This document shows positions 34,933 through 44,218 of a stretch of 64,000 nt of DNA, in pieces. The position numbers and the translations under genes are program-made. Every line of letters begins with the position of its first letter. The first letter of the stretch is position 1. The notes beneath the pieces are model-generated. The model saw nothing but the letters and a program-made list of their open reading frames with translations, did not search any database and was not told where the DNA came from. Source of the stretch: Methanospirillum purgamenti (GTDB lineage Archaea; Halobacteriota; Methanomicrobia; Methanomicrobiales; Methanospirillaceae); the NCBI RefSeq assembly GCF_018502485.1, contig NZ_CP075546.1. The stretch is one strand, 5' to 3'.

Positions 34933-35367
34933 TTATTTTTTCGCTTTTTCTTTCGCCTTTGCTTCTGCTGCTGCCTGGGCGGCTTCTTTCTTCTTTTTAA
35001 AATGCTCTGTTATCTTTGTAATATGGGCAATTTTATCCATCTCTGCACCATACAGAGCCAATCCCTTCTTGTCAACAGATATTATTTTGTACATCTGTTT
35101 TATCTCTTCAGGAATCCTCATGCCAGGAATTGCCCTCATATTTATAAAATTTTCAATTTTTACCTGAAAATTTTTCACCAGTAACGTCCGCATCTCCTGA
35201 ATATATGCACGAAGGGCTTTGATGTCTTCCTGATTCCATTGTAAAATAAGCTTTTCAAGTTCAGATAAACGATCAATAGCCTCCTGGCTTTTTTCAATAT
35301 GCTCATCAACGGCCTGTGACAATGCCATCTCGGCCATCTCAGCGCTATCGATATTTTCATATTGCAT
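34933..35367 (-). CDS. Coiled-coil hypothetical protein
   Basis: 144 residues, almost entirely helical: SELEKLILQWNQEDIKALRA, an interior PGMRIPEEIKQMYKIISVD turn, and a Lys/Ala/Glu-rich tail (EAAQAAAEAKAKEKAKK). No signal peptide, membrane segment or known motif is visible. It overlaps no other gene and is convergent with the helicase gene (18 bases apart). Function not recognised. Confidence 0.65.
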   Translation of the reverse strand: MQYENIDSAEMAEMALSQAVDEHIEKSQEAIDRLSELEKLILQWNQEDIKALRAYIQEMRTLLVKNFQVKIENFINMRAIPGMRIPEEIKQMYKIISVDKKGLALYGAEMDKIAHITKITEHFKKKKEAAQAAAEAKAKEKAKK

Positions 35368-35415
35368 ATTTATTCACCCTCAGAAATTTGTATATAATAT
35401 TTCCTGCAGCAGAAA

Positions 35416-35877
35416 TCAATCTTGTTCCTTTGCATCTTCTTTTCCCAGGACTAATACCTTGTCAAAGTCATGTGACCTGATGATGGTTATGAGAGAATCT
35501 GCAGCAGAACGAACCGGCACGGTGAGCGGTGTATCTGGATCAAGGCAACCTGGCTGTATTCCGATAAAGTATATCTTCGACCATGGTGAGACCTGATCGA
35601 TGAGGTATGCGAGAGACATCTGATGTGTCCCAATACCTACATCTCTGATATACTCTGATGGTATTATTCTGATAGTGCCTGGTGCAGATCCCATATCAAC
35701 CGCATCGACTATCACGATGATATCAGGTTTCCGAGTTCGGATCGGACGAATGAAATTTTCCGGAACAATTCCGGCATTTAATACCTCCCATTCCGAATTA
35801 TGCAGTGCCTCTGCAACATACGGACCAACACCGTCATCTCCAAGAAGATCATTTCCAACTCCCAGAACAAGATACAC
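35416..35877 (-). CDS. Hydrogenase maturation protease (HycI/HyaD family)
   Basis: 153 residues. The family signature LVLGVGNDLLGDDGVGPYV starts the protein; VIVDAVDMG and GIGTHQMSLAYLID supply the other metal-contacting residues. Members cleave the C-terminal extension of the large subunit of [NiFe] hydrogenases after nickel insertion. No hydrogenase gene is in the window, so the substrate must be encoded elsewhere. The start is GTG 35877 with no ribosome site. It is divergent from the TerY operon, 85 bases apart. Confidence 0.9.
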   Translation of the reverse strand: MYLVLGVGNDLLGDDGVGPYVAEALHNSEWEVLNAGIVPENFIRPIRTRKPDIIVIVDAVDMGSAPGTIRIIPSEYIRDVGIGTHQMSLAYLIDQVSPWSKIYFIGIQPGCLDPDTPLTVPVRSAADSLITIIRSHDFDKVLVLGKEDAKEQD

Positions 35878-35932
35878 ATGGTATAGTCAGCGTCCTCATA
35901 CCTTGAATTATCCGGATTGTTATTAACAATCA

Positions 35933-35940
35933 TTTTATAA
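35933..35940 (+). promoter_or_regulatory. TATA box of the TerY-P operon
   Basis: TTTTATAA centred 26 bases before ATG 35963. No ribosome-binding site lies before that ATG, so the message is probably leaderless and transcription starts at or next to the ATG. Confidence 0.55.
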
Positions 35941-35962
35941 GTTACCGGCCAATTTTCAGATA

Positions 35963-36664
35963 ATGGGCGAAGATAAACTGGAAGATATCGTTGATATTCC
36001 ATATCCGCAACATCCCCACTGTGCTACGGTTCTGGTCCTTGACACTTCTGCATCAATGTCAGGCAATAAAATTGCAGAGTTAAATGAAGGCCTCAGGATT
36101 CTCACCGATGAACTGAAAGAGGATGATTTAGCTGTAAAACGAATTGATCTTGCTGTTATTACTTTTGGGAAAGGTGTTGAACTTGTCAGGCCTTTTACGG
36201 GAATGTCTGAGTTTGAACCTCCAGAACTGGTGGCTGGTGGTTATACTCCGATGGGTGAGGCGATTCTTGAAGCGGTCAGAATAGTAGAAGATAGAAAGGC
36301 TGAGTATCGCAGAATTGGGACCGATTATTACCGGCCATGGGTTTTTTTGATTACTGATGGTCAACCGACAGACATGAGAAAAGGGGATGGAAAATGGGAA
36401 GAGGTCATACATGCGGTCCATGGTGGAGAACATGATCATAAATTCCTGTTCTGGGCTCTTGGCGTTGATCAGGCAAATATGACCCTGCTTCGGGAGATTT
36501 CACCTCCGGGTCGGACTCCTCTTATGCTCAGGGAGGCAAAATGGGCTGATATGTTTTTATGGCTCTCAAAAAGCCTCTCTCAGATATCAGATTCCCGGAT
36601 TGGTGAACAGATATCTCTTGAAAACCCGGTTGGTCCTGAAGGCTGGGGTATCATTCAGTTGTAA
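35963..36664 (+). CDS. TerY-type von Willebrand A domain protein
   Basis: 233 residues. The vWA fold with a complete MIDAS metal site is clear: VLDTSASMSG (about 26-35), GGYTPMGEAI (Thr) and FLITDGQPTD (Asp). The end has SPPGRTPLMLREAKWADMF. It is the close relative of TerY/YegL proteins, the vWA member of the TerY-phosphorylation triad found with a PP2C and a kinase. It is the first gene of that set here and is expected to bind a target or scaffold the kinase, in the cytoplasm. The next gene begins 4 bases after its stop. Confidence 0.92.
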   Translation: MGEDKLEDIVDIPYPQHPHCATVLVLDTSASMSGNKIAELNEGLRILTDELKEDDLAVKRIDLAVITFGKGVELVRPFTGMSEFEPPELVAGGYTPMGEAILEAVRIVEDRKAEYRRIGTDYYRPWVFLITDGQPTDMRKGDGKWEEVIHAVHGGEHDHKFLFWALGVDQANMTLLREISPPGRTPLMLREAKWADMFLWLSKSLSQISDSRIGEQISLENPVGPEGWGIIQL

Positions 36665-36668
36665 TCAT

Positions 36669-37478
36669 ATGACTGATTCGGGATTAAACAAATTTTTAGC
36701 ATGTGGAGCCTCAGTCGCAGGAACAAGACATATCCGTGATCTAATTCCGTGTGAAGATGCCTGGGCTCATGATACCTGTAAAGACTTTCTTGTTCTTGCT
36801 GTAGCAGATGGACTCTCTTCTGCAGAATATGGGGGAAAAGGAGCGGAAATTGCTGTGCACTCCAGTATTCAGGCTGCTGTTCAGCATCTCATACAAGTAC
36901 CTGTAGGAGACGATGAGAATAATTCTTCCATACAAGAAAAGCCTGATTGTTCTGATATTGTTCATAAGGCTATTCGATCAGGGAGAAATGATCTCATCAC
37001 TCATGCTGAATCAGAAGATATTCCCCTTTCATCCCTGGCTACGACTATTCTCATTGCCCTCCTCTCCAGTGAAGGAGTAACCTGTGGACATATCGGTGAT
37101 GGTGCCTGTGCGATTTTATCTGGAAACGAGGTATCCCTGCTCTCTGTTCCGGGCAATACAGAATATGCAAATGAGACTGCTGTTCTGACTCAAAACAACT
37201 GGGAAAAGTCTTTGCGGATCTCTTTTGGACCTGCAGATGCTGTTCTTCTTGCAACCGACGGATGCCAGGGAGCACTAATAAGAAAAGAAAATGGACAGGC
37301 AGCTCCGTATATACCATTTATCTCTTCTCTAGTACAGTCTCTTAAGCGGTTTTATCAGGAAGGCCGGGACTGTAATGTCGAGATTGCTGATCTTTTGTCA
37401 TCTTCACGAATGCGGGCATTATCTTCAGATGATCTAACGCTTGCGGTTGGCTTTTTGATTTCTGGTGAGTCTGCCTGA
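36669..37478 (+). CDS. PP2C-type phosphatase of the TerY-P triad (PphC/YegK-like)
   Basis: 269 residues from ATG 36669. It has a divergent PPM fold: DAWAHDTCKDFLVLAVADGL (metal Asp), SSAEYGGKGAEIAVHSS, LATTILIALL, CGHIGDGACAIL, LLATDGCQGAL and SSDDLTLAVG. In place of DGMGG it has DGLSS, as in the PphC-like phosphatases coupled to TerY-type kinases. E. coli PphC removes phosphate from its partner kinase YegI. The last base of its stop is the first base of the following kinase start (TGATG), so the two are translated in tandem. Confidence 0.9.
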   Translation: MTDSGLNKFLACGASVAGTRHIRDLIPCEDAWAHDTCKDFLVLAVADGLSSAEYGGKGAEIAVHSSIQAAVQHLIQVPVGDDENNSSIQEKPDCSDIVHKAIRSGRNDLITHAESEDIPLSSLATTILIALLSSEGVTCGHIGDGACAILSGNEVSLLSVPGNTEYANETAVLTQNNWEKSLRISFGPADAVLLATDGCQGALIRKENGQAAPYIPFISSLVQSLKRFYQEGRDCNVEIADLLSSSRMRALSSDDLTLAVGFLISGESA

Positions 37479-40400
37479 TGAGTGCCGTGTCATCCGGATC
37501 ACAACCAAAAATCCGGGTTGACCGTACAGAAATAGATGTATCTCCCCTGGCATCCGGTCCTGTCAGGGAAGAAATCCTCATTATGAATGAAGGAAAGGGT
37601 CGGCTTTATGGGAATATCCGATCTGATGCTCCCTGGGTTACTGTTCTTGATACGAATCTGAACACTCCCCTGGTTCAGCGGATCATTCTTCAGATTAGGC
37701 CTGATAAAGCACCTTCCGGAGGAGAGTCATGGGTTCATATTCTGTCAACTGGTGGAATTGCCAGGGTGAAAGTAAAACTAAAACGTTCCCCTGTTCCGGT
37801 ATCTACCCTGAAACTTGATGAAAAGAATTTTCAGTTTTGTGGAATTACTAAAGATGAGATCCTCACTTTTTCGCTGACGATACGAAATACCGGGCCAGGA
37901 TTTTTATCCGGAACTGCTGTACCGCTCAATGACTGGATCGAGGTTCCGGTCAGGGGTATATGGACAAAAACTGTGCAGGTCATCCAAATTGTTGTTCATT
38001 CGTCCAAAGCACCTCAGGCAAGACATCCGATTGGTAGAATTCATATCAGGACCAATGGCGGGGAAGAAACGGTTGAGGTTTCTTTGCATCGTTCACCGGA
38101 GAAAGGGCCGGTTGCAAAATTTACCCCGTCATCTATCCGAATATCCTGGTCTGTGCGGGGTATCATCGAAGAACGGCTCGTTATACGCAATATCGGAACC
38201 GGTACACTCCGGGGTACCATCCCATCAAAATATCCCTGGGTTACTGCAATACCATCAATTTTTTCTGTCCAGGATGTGGCGATTATTACCATCAGGGCAG
38301 ATACCAGGCTATTACCTGGCACAGTCCCGGCATCTGTCCCTCTTGGTATTGTTACAAATGCCGGTTTGTATACGATAAACCTCGAGATTACCAAGGCTTT
38401 ACAAACTCCGGTCAAACCGCGAATACACCTGCCCAGAATAAAAACCAGGTCCCGGATGACGGTCCTTGATGAGAAGGGCTCCCCTCTCCAGATCATTTCA
38501 TCTGGAAAATCCGGAGGAGAAGGTGAGATCTGGTATGTTGAAGGGGATGATCACCGATGTGTCAAGGTTTTTCATCCACATCGGAGTTGTCCGGAGATGG
38601 AAGAGAAGATTCGGGCAATGCAGAAGAGTCCACTCAAGACTCCTCCTGGAACAGGGATGTGCTGGCCGATCGGAGTCATCACTTCGGTATCATCCCAGTC
38701 ACGGTTTATGGGATATGTGATGACCAGGCTGGATGAGCGGTATACTCCGGTTCATACCTGGTATGATAAACCTGTTCAGGATTTTTCATTTTGTCTGAAA
38801 TCTGCCGGACATCTTGCCAGGATCGTTGATGTTGTTCATTCCTCCGGACATTGTATCGGGGATCTTCGGGAGAACAATGTGTTCATCAGTGCATCAGGAG
38901 ATATCTGCCTGATTGATACCGATTCATTTCAGATAACGGATCCTCTTTCTTCGAAAACATGGTTTTGCAGGGTTGGAACTGGTGAATATCTTCCCCCTGA
39001 ACTAATCGACGGATCTTTTGAAAAGGAGGATATTGACCGGCTTTTTGCAGATCGGTTTGCTCTTGCGGTTCTCATCTTTCGGTTTTTAATGCAGGGGGCC
39101 CATCCATATCAGGCACGTGGCCCGCTCATTGAAGATGCACCAACAACCCCTGATAAGATCCTTCGAGGGTTATTTGCATATGAAAAGAAGATTCCCGGGT
39201 TGTATCCTCCTGAGTATGCTCCTCCCTATGATCGGATTCCCGGACCTATCAGGGCTTTGTTTCGTGAAGCCTTTGTCATCGGCCACCAGCATCCACAGGC
39301 CAGACCTGAACCATCACGATGGATTTCAGTCCTTGATACATGTCTCCCTCATCATAATTCACCGGTGGTTTTTGCCGTTACACAACCATCTGCACTTGTT
39401 TTTCCGGTTCAGGAAATATCAAAGCCCCCGGAATTTGTGGATGATCTTGGTTCTGTTTTGGAAGTCAAAGACCGGCTTGTCAGAATTCATCATGGGGAAA
39501 TTCGACAAACCAATCGACCGGGTTACTCACTTCTTGTCGGATGGGAATCATACTCTCCTCTCTCCTCCTTAAAGGATATGAAACTCCCTCCTTCGGTCAT
39601 TGTTCCGGTTATGATGGTGCATCAGAACACGAAAGCCGGAAAAGCCATTCGGTATCTGATCCCGGATATTGACTTTTCACGATTCGTTCACTGGCATGAT
39701 GCAGCAGATCCTACCAGTCGGATGAAATGGAAAGGGAAAAAATTCTCCTTCCGTCACCGGGTTGCAGCTTGTCGAAATCTTCTATCAACACTGATCTCAA
39801 TCTTTCGGGCAGGACTAGTCCCATTCAGCCTGTCACCCCGGTCAGTTTTTGTGGGTCCGGATAGTTCAGTGAAAATTATCGCAGTTCCAAAGCGATCCCA
39901 ATCCTCTGATCATCCGGATGAAAACTGGGTTTTGCATATTCAGAACCTACTTTGTATGATGCTTATGGACGGATGCATGCTCTATCACCTGGACAAATAC
40001 AAATCATCCAAACATCATCTGTCATATATTCCGCATTCCGGAGTCATTCCCTATCCGATGAGAAGGGTTTTTTCGACCAGATTGACCGAATCACAACCAT
40101 CGTTTCATTCAATTGAGATATCTCTGCATGATTGGTTTTCATGTGCTGAAAAGGCTCTTTACTCCCTTGTTTCGTGTCAGGTTGATTTGGATCACTGGTT
40201 TTGTATCCTTCCCGGTACCTGTCCTTTCTGCCAGAAAAACCAGCATGATGTGTTACAACTTTCATCCGGGCCTGTTTTTTACCAGATATCCTGTTCACCT
40301 GTGTTTCTATTATCAGCTCCTGTTCAGACAGTCCGGTATGTTAAACATAGAAGAATACGGCCTGAAAGACTGTCAATACCGATCATCTTCCTCCCCTCAT

Positions 40401-40876
40401 GTGTAAAACTACCTTATTTGTTACCCGGAACCAGGATTTTCCAGTTAGTTTCACGTAATAGTCCAGCCTGTTTTATTCCGGTTCGTTGGCAGAGATTTTT
40501 GCCTGCAATCATTCCAGTTACATCAACTGCATTGGTTGTAATTCCCCCTCCACGGCCACTTCCTGATGTAATTCATGTTCTTTTGGACATATCCCTGATT
40601 GATGAGATGCGATGGGTTGCATCACTTGAACAGATGAAGGCACTCTTCCTCCCCCGGCTTATCGTCCCCAAACGCAACAGACGCCAGTATGTGAGAAAGA
40701 ACTATTCGGTTATGATTTACCCAGGATTTTTTGGATCATTAGAAAAACTCTCTCCAGAAAAACCGAAGAAACGAAAGAAGGAGATAAAGGAAAAGTCAAA
40801 GAGTGCTAAATCAGGGAAAAAGGGCGGAAAACTCACCAAAAAATTATCTGATTTCATTGAAGAGTATTTTGGGTGA
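37478..40876 (+). CDS. TerY-P triad protein kinase with Ig-like repeats, pseudokinase domain and basic tail
   Basis: 1132 residues. Three Ig-like repeats (about 5-108, 115-205, 210-310) share 'IRNIGTGTLRGTIPSKYPWV' type strands. A Ser/Thr kinase domain follows (about 335-580). It has GGEGEIW and CVKVF (ATP loop and Lys), CIGDLRENNVFI (catalytic Asp and Asn), LIDTDSF (DTD for DFG) and PPELID, as in YegI-like kinases. A second, degenerate kinase fold (about 640-860) has VPFSLSPRSVFVGPDSSVKI in place of the catalytic loop and no DFG. CPFCQKNQ (about 914) and a Lys-rich tail end the protein. No transmembrane helix is apparent. The third gene of the triad, it probably phosphorylates proteins and is reversed by the PP2C. 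Confidence 0.88.
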   Translation: MSAVSSGSQPKIRVDRTEIDVSPLASGPVREEILIMNEGKGRLYGNIRSDAPWVTVLDTNLNTPLVQRIILQIRPDKAPSGGESWVHILSTGGIARVKVKLKRSPVPVSTLKLDEKNFQFCGITKDEILTFSLTIRNTGPGFLSGTAVPLNDWIEVPVRGIWTKTVQVIQIVVHSSKAPQARHPIGRIHIRTNGGEETVEVSLHRSPEKGPVAKFTPSSIRISWSVRGIIEERLVIRNIGTGTLRGTIPSKYPWVTAIPSIFSVQDVAIITIRADTRLLPGTVPASVPLGIVTNAGLYTINLEITKALQTPVKPRIHLPRIKTRSRMTVLDEKGSPLQIISSGKSGGEGEIWYVEGDDHRCVKVFHPHRSCPEMEEKIRAMQKSPLKTPPGTGMCWPIGVITSVSSQSRFMGYVMTRLDERYTPVHTWYDKPVQDFSFCLKSAGHLARIVDVVHSSGHCIGDLRENNVFISASGDICLIDTDSFQITDPLSSKTWFCRVGTGEYLPPELIDGSFEKEDIDRLFADRFALAVLIFRFLMQGAHPYQARGPLIEDAPTTPDKILRGLFAYEKKIPGLYPPEYAPPYDRIPGPIRALFREAFVIGHQHPQARPEPSRWISVLDTCLPHHNSPVVFAVTQPSALVFPVQEISKPPEFVDDLGSVLEVKDRLVRIHHGEIRQTNRPGYSLLVGWESYSPLSSLKDMKLPPSVIVPVMMVHQNTKAGKAIRYLIPDIDFSRFVHWHDAADPTSRMKWKGKKFSFRHRVAACRNLLSTLISIFRAGLVPFSLSPRSVFVGPDSSVKIIAVPKRSQSSDHPDENWVLHIQNLLCMMLMDGCMLYHLDKYKSSKHHLSYIPHSGVIPYPMRRVFSTRLTESQPSFHSIEISLHDWFSCAEKALYSLVSCQVDLDHWFCILPGTCPFCQKNQHDVLQLSSGPVFYQISCSPVFLLSAPVQTVRYVKHRRIRPERLSIPIIFLPSCVKLPYLLPGTRIFQLVSRNSPACFIPVRWQRFLPAIIPVTSTALVVIPPPRPLPDVIHVLLDISLIDEMRWVASLEQMKALFLPRLIVPKRNRRQYVRKNYSVMIYPGFFGSLEKLSPEKPKKRKKEIKEKSKSAKSGKKGGKLTKKLSDFIEEYFG

Positions 40877-41083
40877 ATTTTACTGTTTTCTGATCTTATT
40901 TTCCAGATACATATTCCGGCTTTGGTAACCGGATATGATGGCCCCGTATCCCTGATAAACAAGATGCTTTCAAAAACCTCTGGATATGCTCCTGATACTA
41001 TTGTAAATTGGGATGCCTGGCTCTGTCAGGCTTTCCCCGATCAGGCCCATCGTGATACTGATATTTCAGGTATCATGAGATAG
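40877..41083 (+). pseudogene. Decayed PAS-domain fragment
   Basis: 69 codons stay open right after the kinase stop (TGA). They encode IHIPALVTGYDGPVSLINKM followed by LSKTSGYAPDTIVNWDAWLC and QAFPDQAHRD. This matches the conserved start of a PAS sensor domain (N..f...tGY....i.....w...aFPD..yR), then ends at TAG 41081. No start codon, ribosome site or rest of a protein is present, so it is a remnant of a lost PAS sensor gene. It is in frame with the kinase, which I take as chance. Confidence 0.5.
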
Positions 41084-41528
41084 TGAGGTATTTCTCGATA
41101 TACGAATGAGTCATTTCTATAGATTCAATGAGGATAGGTGTTTCATCAAGGATATCATGAAAAAGCCTAATAACATCTTTCTGATTATACTCGTGAACGA
41201 TGGTATTTCTTATCTCTCGTATTCGTTTCATATCCTCTGCAGAATTAATATATCCAAGTTTTTCGGCCCTGTTTATCCGATCAAGAATGGTTCCACCTGG
41301 TTCAAGTTCAATCATCTGGATAGTCCTGAACATCTGCTGGATAAGTAAATCGCTTGCTCTGGCAAATCTGCTGTTTAATGCTTCAAATGCATCCATCTCA
41401 TCGAGCGAGTAATCTGTTTTTTTTCCGATCTGATTGCATATTTCATAAGAGTGCACAAGCCATGTTTTGCTTTTCAATAAAAATTCATCATTTTGAATCA
41501 GAATTTCTTTTGTTTCTCCCAAATTCAT
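41073..41528 (-). CDS. HepT-like toxin (HEPN RNase family)
   Basis: 151 residues, all helical. The HEPN catalytic motif R-x4-H-x-Y is seen in IREIRNTIVHEYNQKDV (about 108-124). It is the toxin half of a MntA/HepT (type VII) toxin-antitoxin pair, in which HepT acts as an RNase and MntA inactivates it by adding AMP. The MntA gene lies directly upstream with a 4-base stop/start overlap. The end of the gene overlaps the PAS remnant on the opposite strand. Confidence 0.85.
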   Translation of the reverse strand: MNLGETKEILIQNDEFLLKSKTWLVHSYEICNQIGKKTDYSLDEMDAFEALNSRFARASDLLIQQMFRTIQMIELEPGGTILDRINRAEKLGYINSAEDMKRIREIRNTIVHEYNQKDVIRLFHDILDETPILIESIEMTHSYIEKYLTIS

Positions 41529-41806
41529 AATTCGATCCCCCCTTTTATGGCTATTTTCCCGAGAGCAGTCATCGGCTCAGGTTCAATGAGAATGTCAATT
41601 TTTTGTTCTCCAAGGCTTTCATATAATGCAATTTTTAGATCTCTTTTATCTTTTTCTGTCAGAATATGAGATAAAATAAAAATATCAATATCTCCTCCTT
41701 TTTTTGTATCATCAGTTCTCGAACCAAACAGGATTATTCTGGCTTTTGGATCACGGTGATGAATGGTATTTTTTATTGATGAAACTTCCCCATCAGAGAG
41801 TCGCAT
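41525..41806 (-). CDS. MntA-like minimal nucleotidyltransferase antitoxin
   Basis: 93 residues. The nucleotidyltransferase core is LFGSRTDDTKKGGDIDIFIL: GS followed by a D-x-D metal pair. MntA proteins AMPylate a Tyr of the partner HepT toxin, blocking it. Gene order antitoxin-toxin and the ATGA overlap are standard for this module. It lies between the TerY-P operon and the 7TM kinase. Confidence 0.88.
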   Translation of the reverse strand: MRLSDGEVSSIKNTIHHRDPKARIILFGSRTDDTKKGGDIDIFILSHILTEKDKRDLKIALYESLGEQKIDILIEPEPMTALGKIAIKGGIEL

Positions 41807-41970
41807 TCACATAGATATGTTCATTCTCTCTAAAATTTAATTCGGATAAATATGAAAAAAGATGTGATGATGGTTTTTCTTTTCGATAGCCGTAGGGAAA
41901 TGAGAAACCTGTTTATACCCTCCGGATATACTCATAAGCACTGAACCATCTCTCATTCCCCGAAAAATTT

Positions 41971-43755
41971 GTGACAGATATGCAGTTCTCACTTTATGCC
42001 GGGCTTCTTCTCCTCTCCTGTCTCGTTTCCATAGCCTTAGCCGGTTATGCGTCTCACCGGACTTCTGATAAGGTGATGCGGGCATTTTTATTCCTGATGC
42101 TCGGAGTTTTTCTCTGGTCATTTACCTATCTTCTGGAAGCAGTTTCAACGTCAATTGAATATAAACTGGTCTGGGCAGTATTATCGGTAACAGATCTTAT
42201 TGTTCCGGTGCTGTTCCTCAATTTTGTGTTGCAGTTCTCTCGTCTTGGCAACCGGATTCCCCCGGTTGCTCTTGCTTTGTTGATGATTATCCCGGCGATA
42301 AGTTTTCTTCTGGCAGTAACATTTCCATTTCATGGGCTTGTCTGGCCGGAGATATATGTTGTCCAATCAATGCTTGCCGGGATATCTCTCATCTATATCC
42401 ATGGTGCCTGGTACTGGGTAGAGATCGTCTATAGTTTTCTGCTCTACTTTGCAGCAGCCGGAGTGCTCCTATACTCTGTTATTCGATCACCACCGGTGTA
42501 TGCCGTTCAGATGTGGCTTATTTTCGTAAGTTCACTCTTTCCTTTTATTTCAAGCCTGCTCTATGCACTTGCTTCTCCGATATTTCTCGGAATTGATTTT
42601 ACTCCGATCTCATTTACTGTGACCGGACTCATTTTCATCTATGCAATAACCAGGTATCTTCTCTTTGATCTGATTCCGGTTGCCCATGAGCAGATCCTGA
42701 TTGATATGCAGGAGGGAGTTATTGTAATTGATGAACGGGACCGGATCGTAGAGATTAATCCTGCTGCTGGAACGATGCTTTCACTCTCGATGGATGTCAT
42801 CGGGAGTCATATATCTGTGCTCTCTCCTTTCCTTCCCAGTTGTGTTACGGAAGGCCAGGATTGTTCTCTTCCGGAAAACCAGATCTCCCATATAGGTGAC
42901 CGGTGGATTGAGTTCAGGGTCTACCCGATTCAAACGGATAAATCACTGGCAAAAGGCGAAGGCAGGATTCTTCTTTGCATCGATGTTACCGAGCGTGAAC
43001 TCTCCAAACTCGATCTTCAATCTCGAAATGAGCAGCTCGAAACCATGAACCTGCAGCTTGAACATGAAGTAACTGAGCGGCGTGCTGCAGAACAAAGTCT
43101 TCGTCTGGTTAATAAAAAGCTCAATCTGCTTACAAGTATTACCAGGCACGATATTTTAAACTGGGTAACGGTAGTGAATGGATATTCCCGGATGCTTGAA
43201 GATTCGTATCCTGAAAGTGATCCTGCGTACCTCAAAAAGATATTACAGGCAGGAGAATCCATCGGTGAGATTATTTCTTTTACTGGTGTGTATGAAGAGA
43301 TGGGAAGTCAGGCTCCCCAATGGATTTCTATTGACATGATATTTGTGGAGCCTGATATCACCCAGTTGTCTTCAAAGATCTCTGTTACCCGTGATGTTTC
43401 CGGTCTTTTTGTGTATGCAGACCTGATGTTCTCCAAGGTTTTTTACAATCTTCTTGATAATTCCATCCGCCATGGTGGTGGAGCATCTCAGGTCCGGATA
43501 TCCGGTTTCCATTCAGGTCAGAATTATTGTCTGGTCTATGAGGACAATGGGTGTGGGATACCGGATAATGAAAAAGAACTGGTGTTTAAACAAGGGCATG
43601 GGAAGAACACCGGCCTGGGGTTGTTTTTAATCCGGGAGATTTTGGATATAACCGGTATTGGTATCAAAGAATGTGGGGTGTTTGGAGAAGGTGCCAGGTT
43701 TGAGATCCTGATTCCGGAAGGGGGATTTCGGTTTAACTCCTCTTCCTCCAAATAA
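41971..43755 (+). CDS. 7TM-sensor histidine kinase with PAS domain
   Basis: 594 residues from GTG 41971, or 591 from ATG 41980; neither has a clear ribosome site. Seven hydrophobic helices (about 5-235) of the histidine-kinase 7TM type come first, then one PAS domain (about 240-350, MQEGVIVIDERDRIVEINPA) and a coiled linker. The archaeal H-box is ITRHDILNWVTVVNGY and the ATPase has NLLDNSIRHGG, EDNGCGIP and NTGLGLFLIREIL. It senses through the membrane and phosphorylates an unknown receiver. It is divergent from the MntA/HepT pair. A run without genes follows. Confidence 0.9.
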   Translation: MTDMQFSLYAGLLLLSCLVSIALAGYASHRTSDKVMRAFLFLMLGVFLWSFTYLLEAVSTSIEYKLVWAVLSVTDLIVPVLFLNFVLQFSRLGNRIPPVALALLMIIPAISFLLAVTFPFHGLVWPEIYVVQSMLAGISLIYIHGAWYWVEIVYSFLLYFAAAGVLLYSVIRSPPVYAVQMWLIFVSSLFPFISSLLYALASPIFLGIDFTPISFTVTGLIFIYAITRYLLFDLIPVAHEQILIDMQEGVIVIDERDRIVEINPAAGTMLSLSMDVIGSHISVLSPFLPSCVTEGQDCSLPENQISHIGDRWIEFRVYPIQTDKSLAKGEGRILLCIDVTERELSKLDLQSRNEQLETMNLQLEHEVTERRAAEQSLRLVNKKLNLLTSITRHDILNWVTVVNGYSRMLEDSYPESDPAYLKKILQAGESIGEIISFTGVYEEMGSQAPQWISIDMIFVEPDITQLSSKISVTRDVSGLFVYADLMFSKVFYNLLDNSIRHGGGASQVRISGFHSGQNYCLVYEDNGCGIPDNEKELVFKQGHGKNTGLGLFLIREILDITGIGIKECGVFGEGARFEILIPEGGFRFNSSSSK

Positions 43756-44218
43756 ATCAGATAATTTTTATATTTGGCTCTTATTTTGAGATAGAATTGG
43801 ATATAGGGTGATATTTGTTGTTTTTATCAGAGGGATTACTGTACCTGAGGTGATAATAGTTGAAGGTGAGTTTTGCCAGTATTTTTTGGAGGTATGGAAA
43901 GATAAATCGGTATATATGGGGTTAAAACTTTATTTATGCAGTCATTTGTGGATTAATTGACTGAAATGAGTACATTTGGAGTAATTTGGTTGATTCGGAT
44001 GTATATTGCGCTTTTTTTGGGGTCGGATTGGTGTTCATCCGGTGGTGTTGAGAAAAGGAGGCCAAAAACGGATGCTGTAGATTGACGGTATTGATAGATC
44101 TTATTGTGGGATTATGATTTCAGTGGATGAATATTATGTGTCATAGCAACGCAATAATAACACGTATATATGTTCATCCATTATAAAAATATATATTTTG
44201 ATTTTTATTGATTACGTA
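43756..44218. other. Gene-free interval between the 7TM kinase and the pilin operon
   Basis: About 460 AT-rich bases. I see only short open frames without start signals. GTTGAGAAAAGGAGGCC near 44048 resembles a ribosome-binding region but no gene follows it. The convergent gene pair end here, so it may hold two transcript ends; T-rich tracts at 44186-44210 would fit the minus-strand end. Confidence 0.4.

Noticed and set aside
40874..41083. Read-through of the kinase TGA into the PAS remnant
   Set aside because: The kinase ends in a natural Lys-rich and helical tail; no selenocysteine or pyrrolysine signals are visible, and the PAS piece ends after 69 codons.
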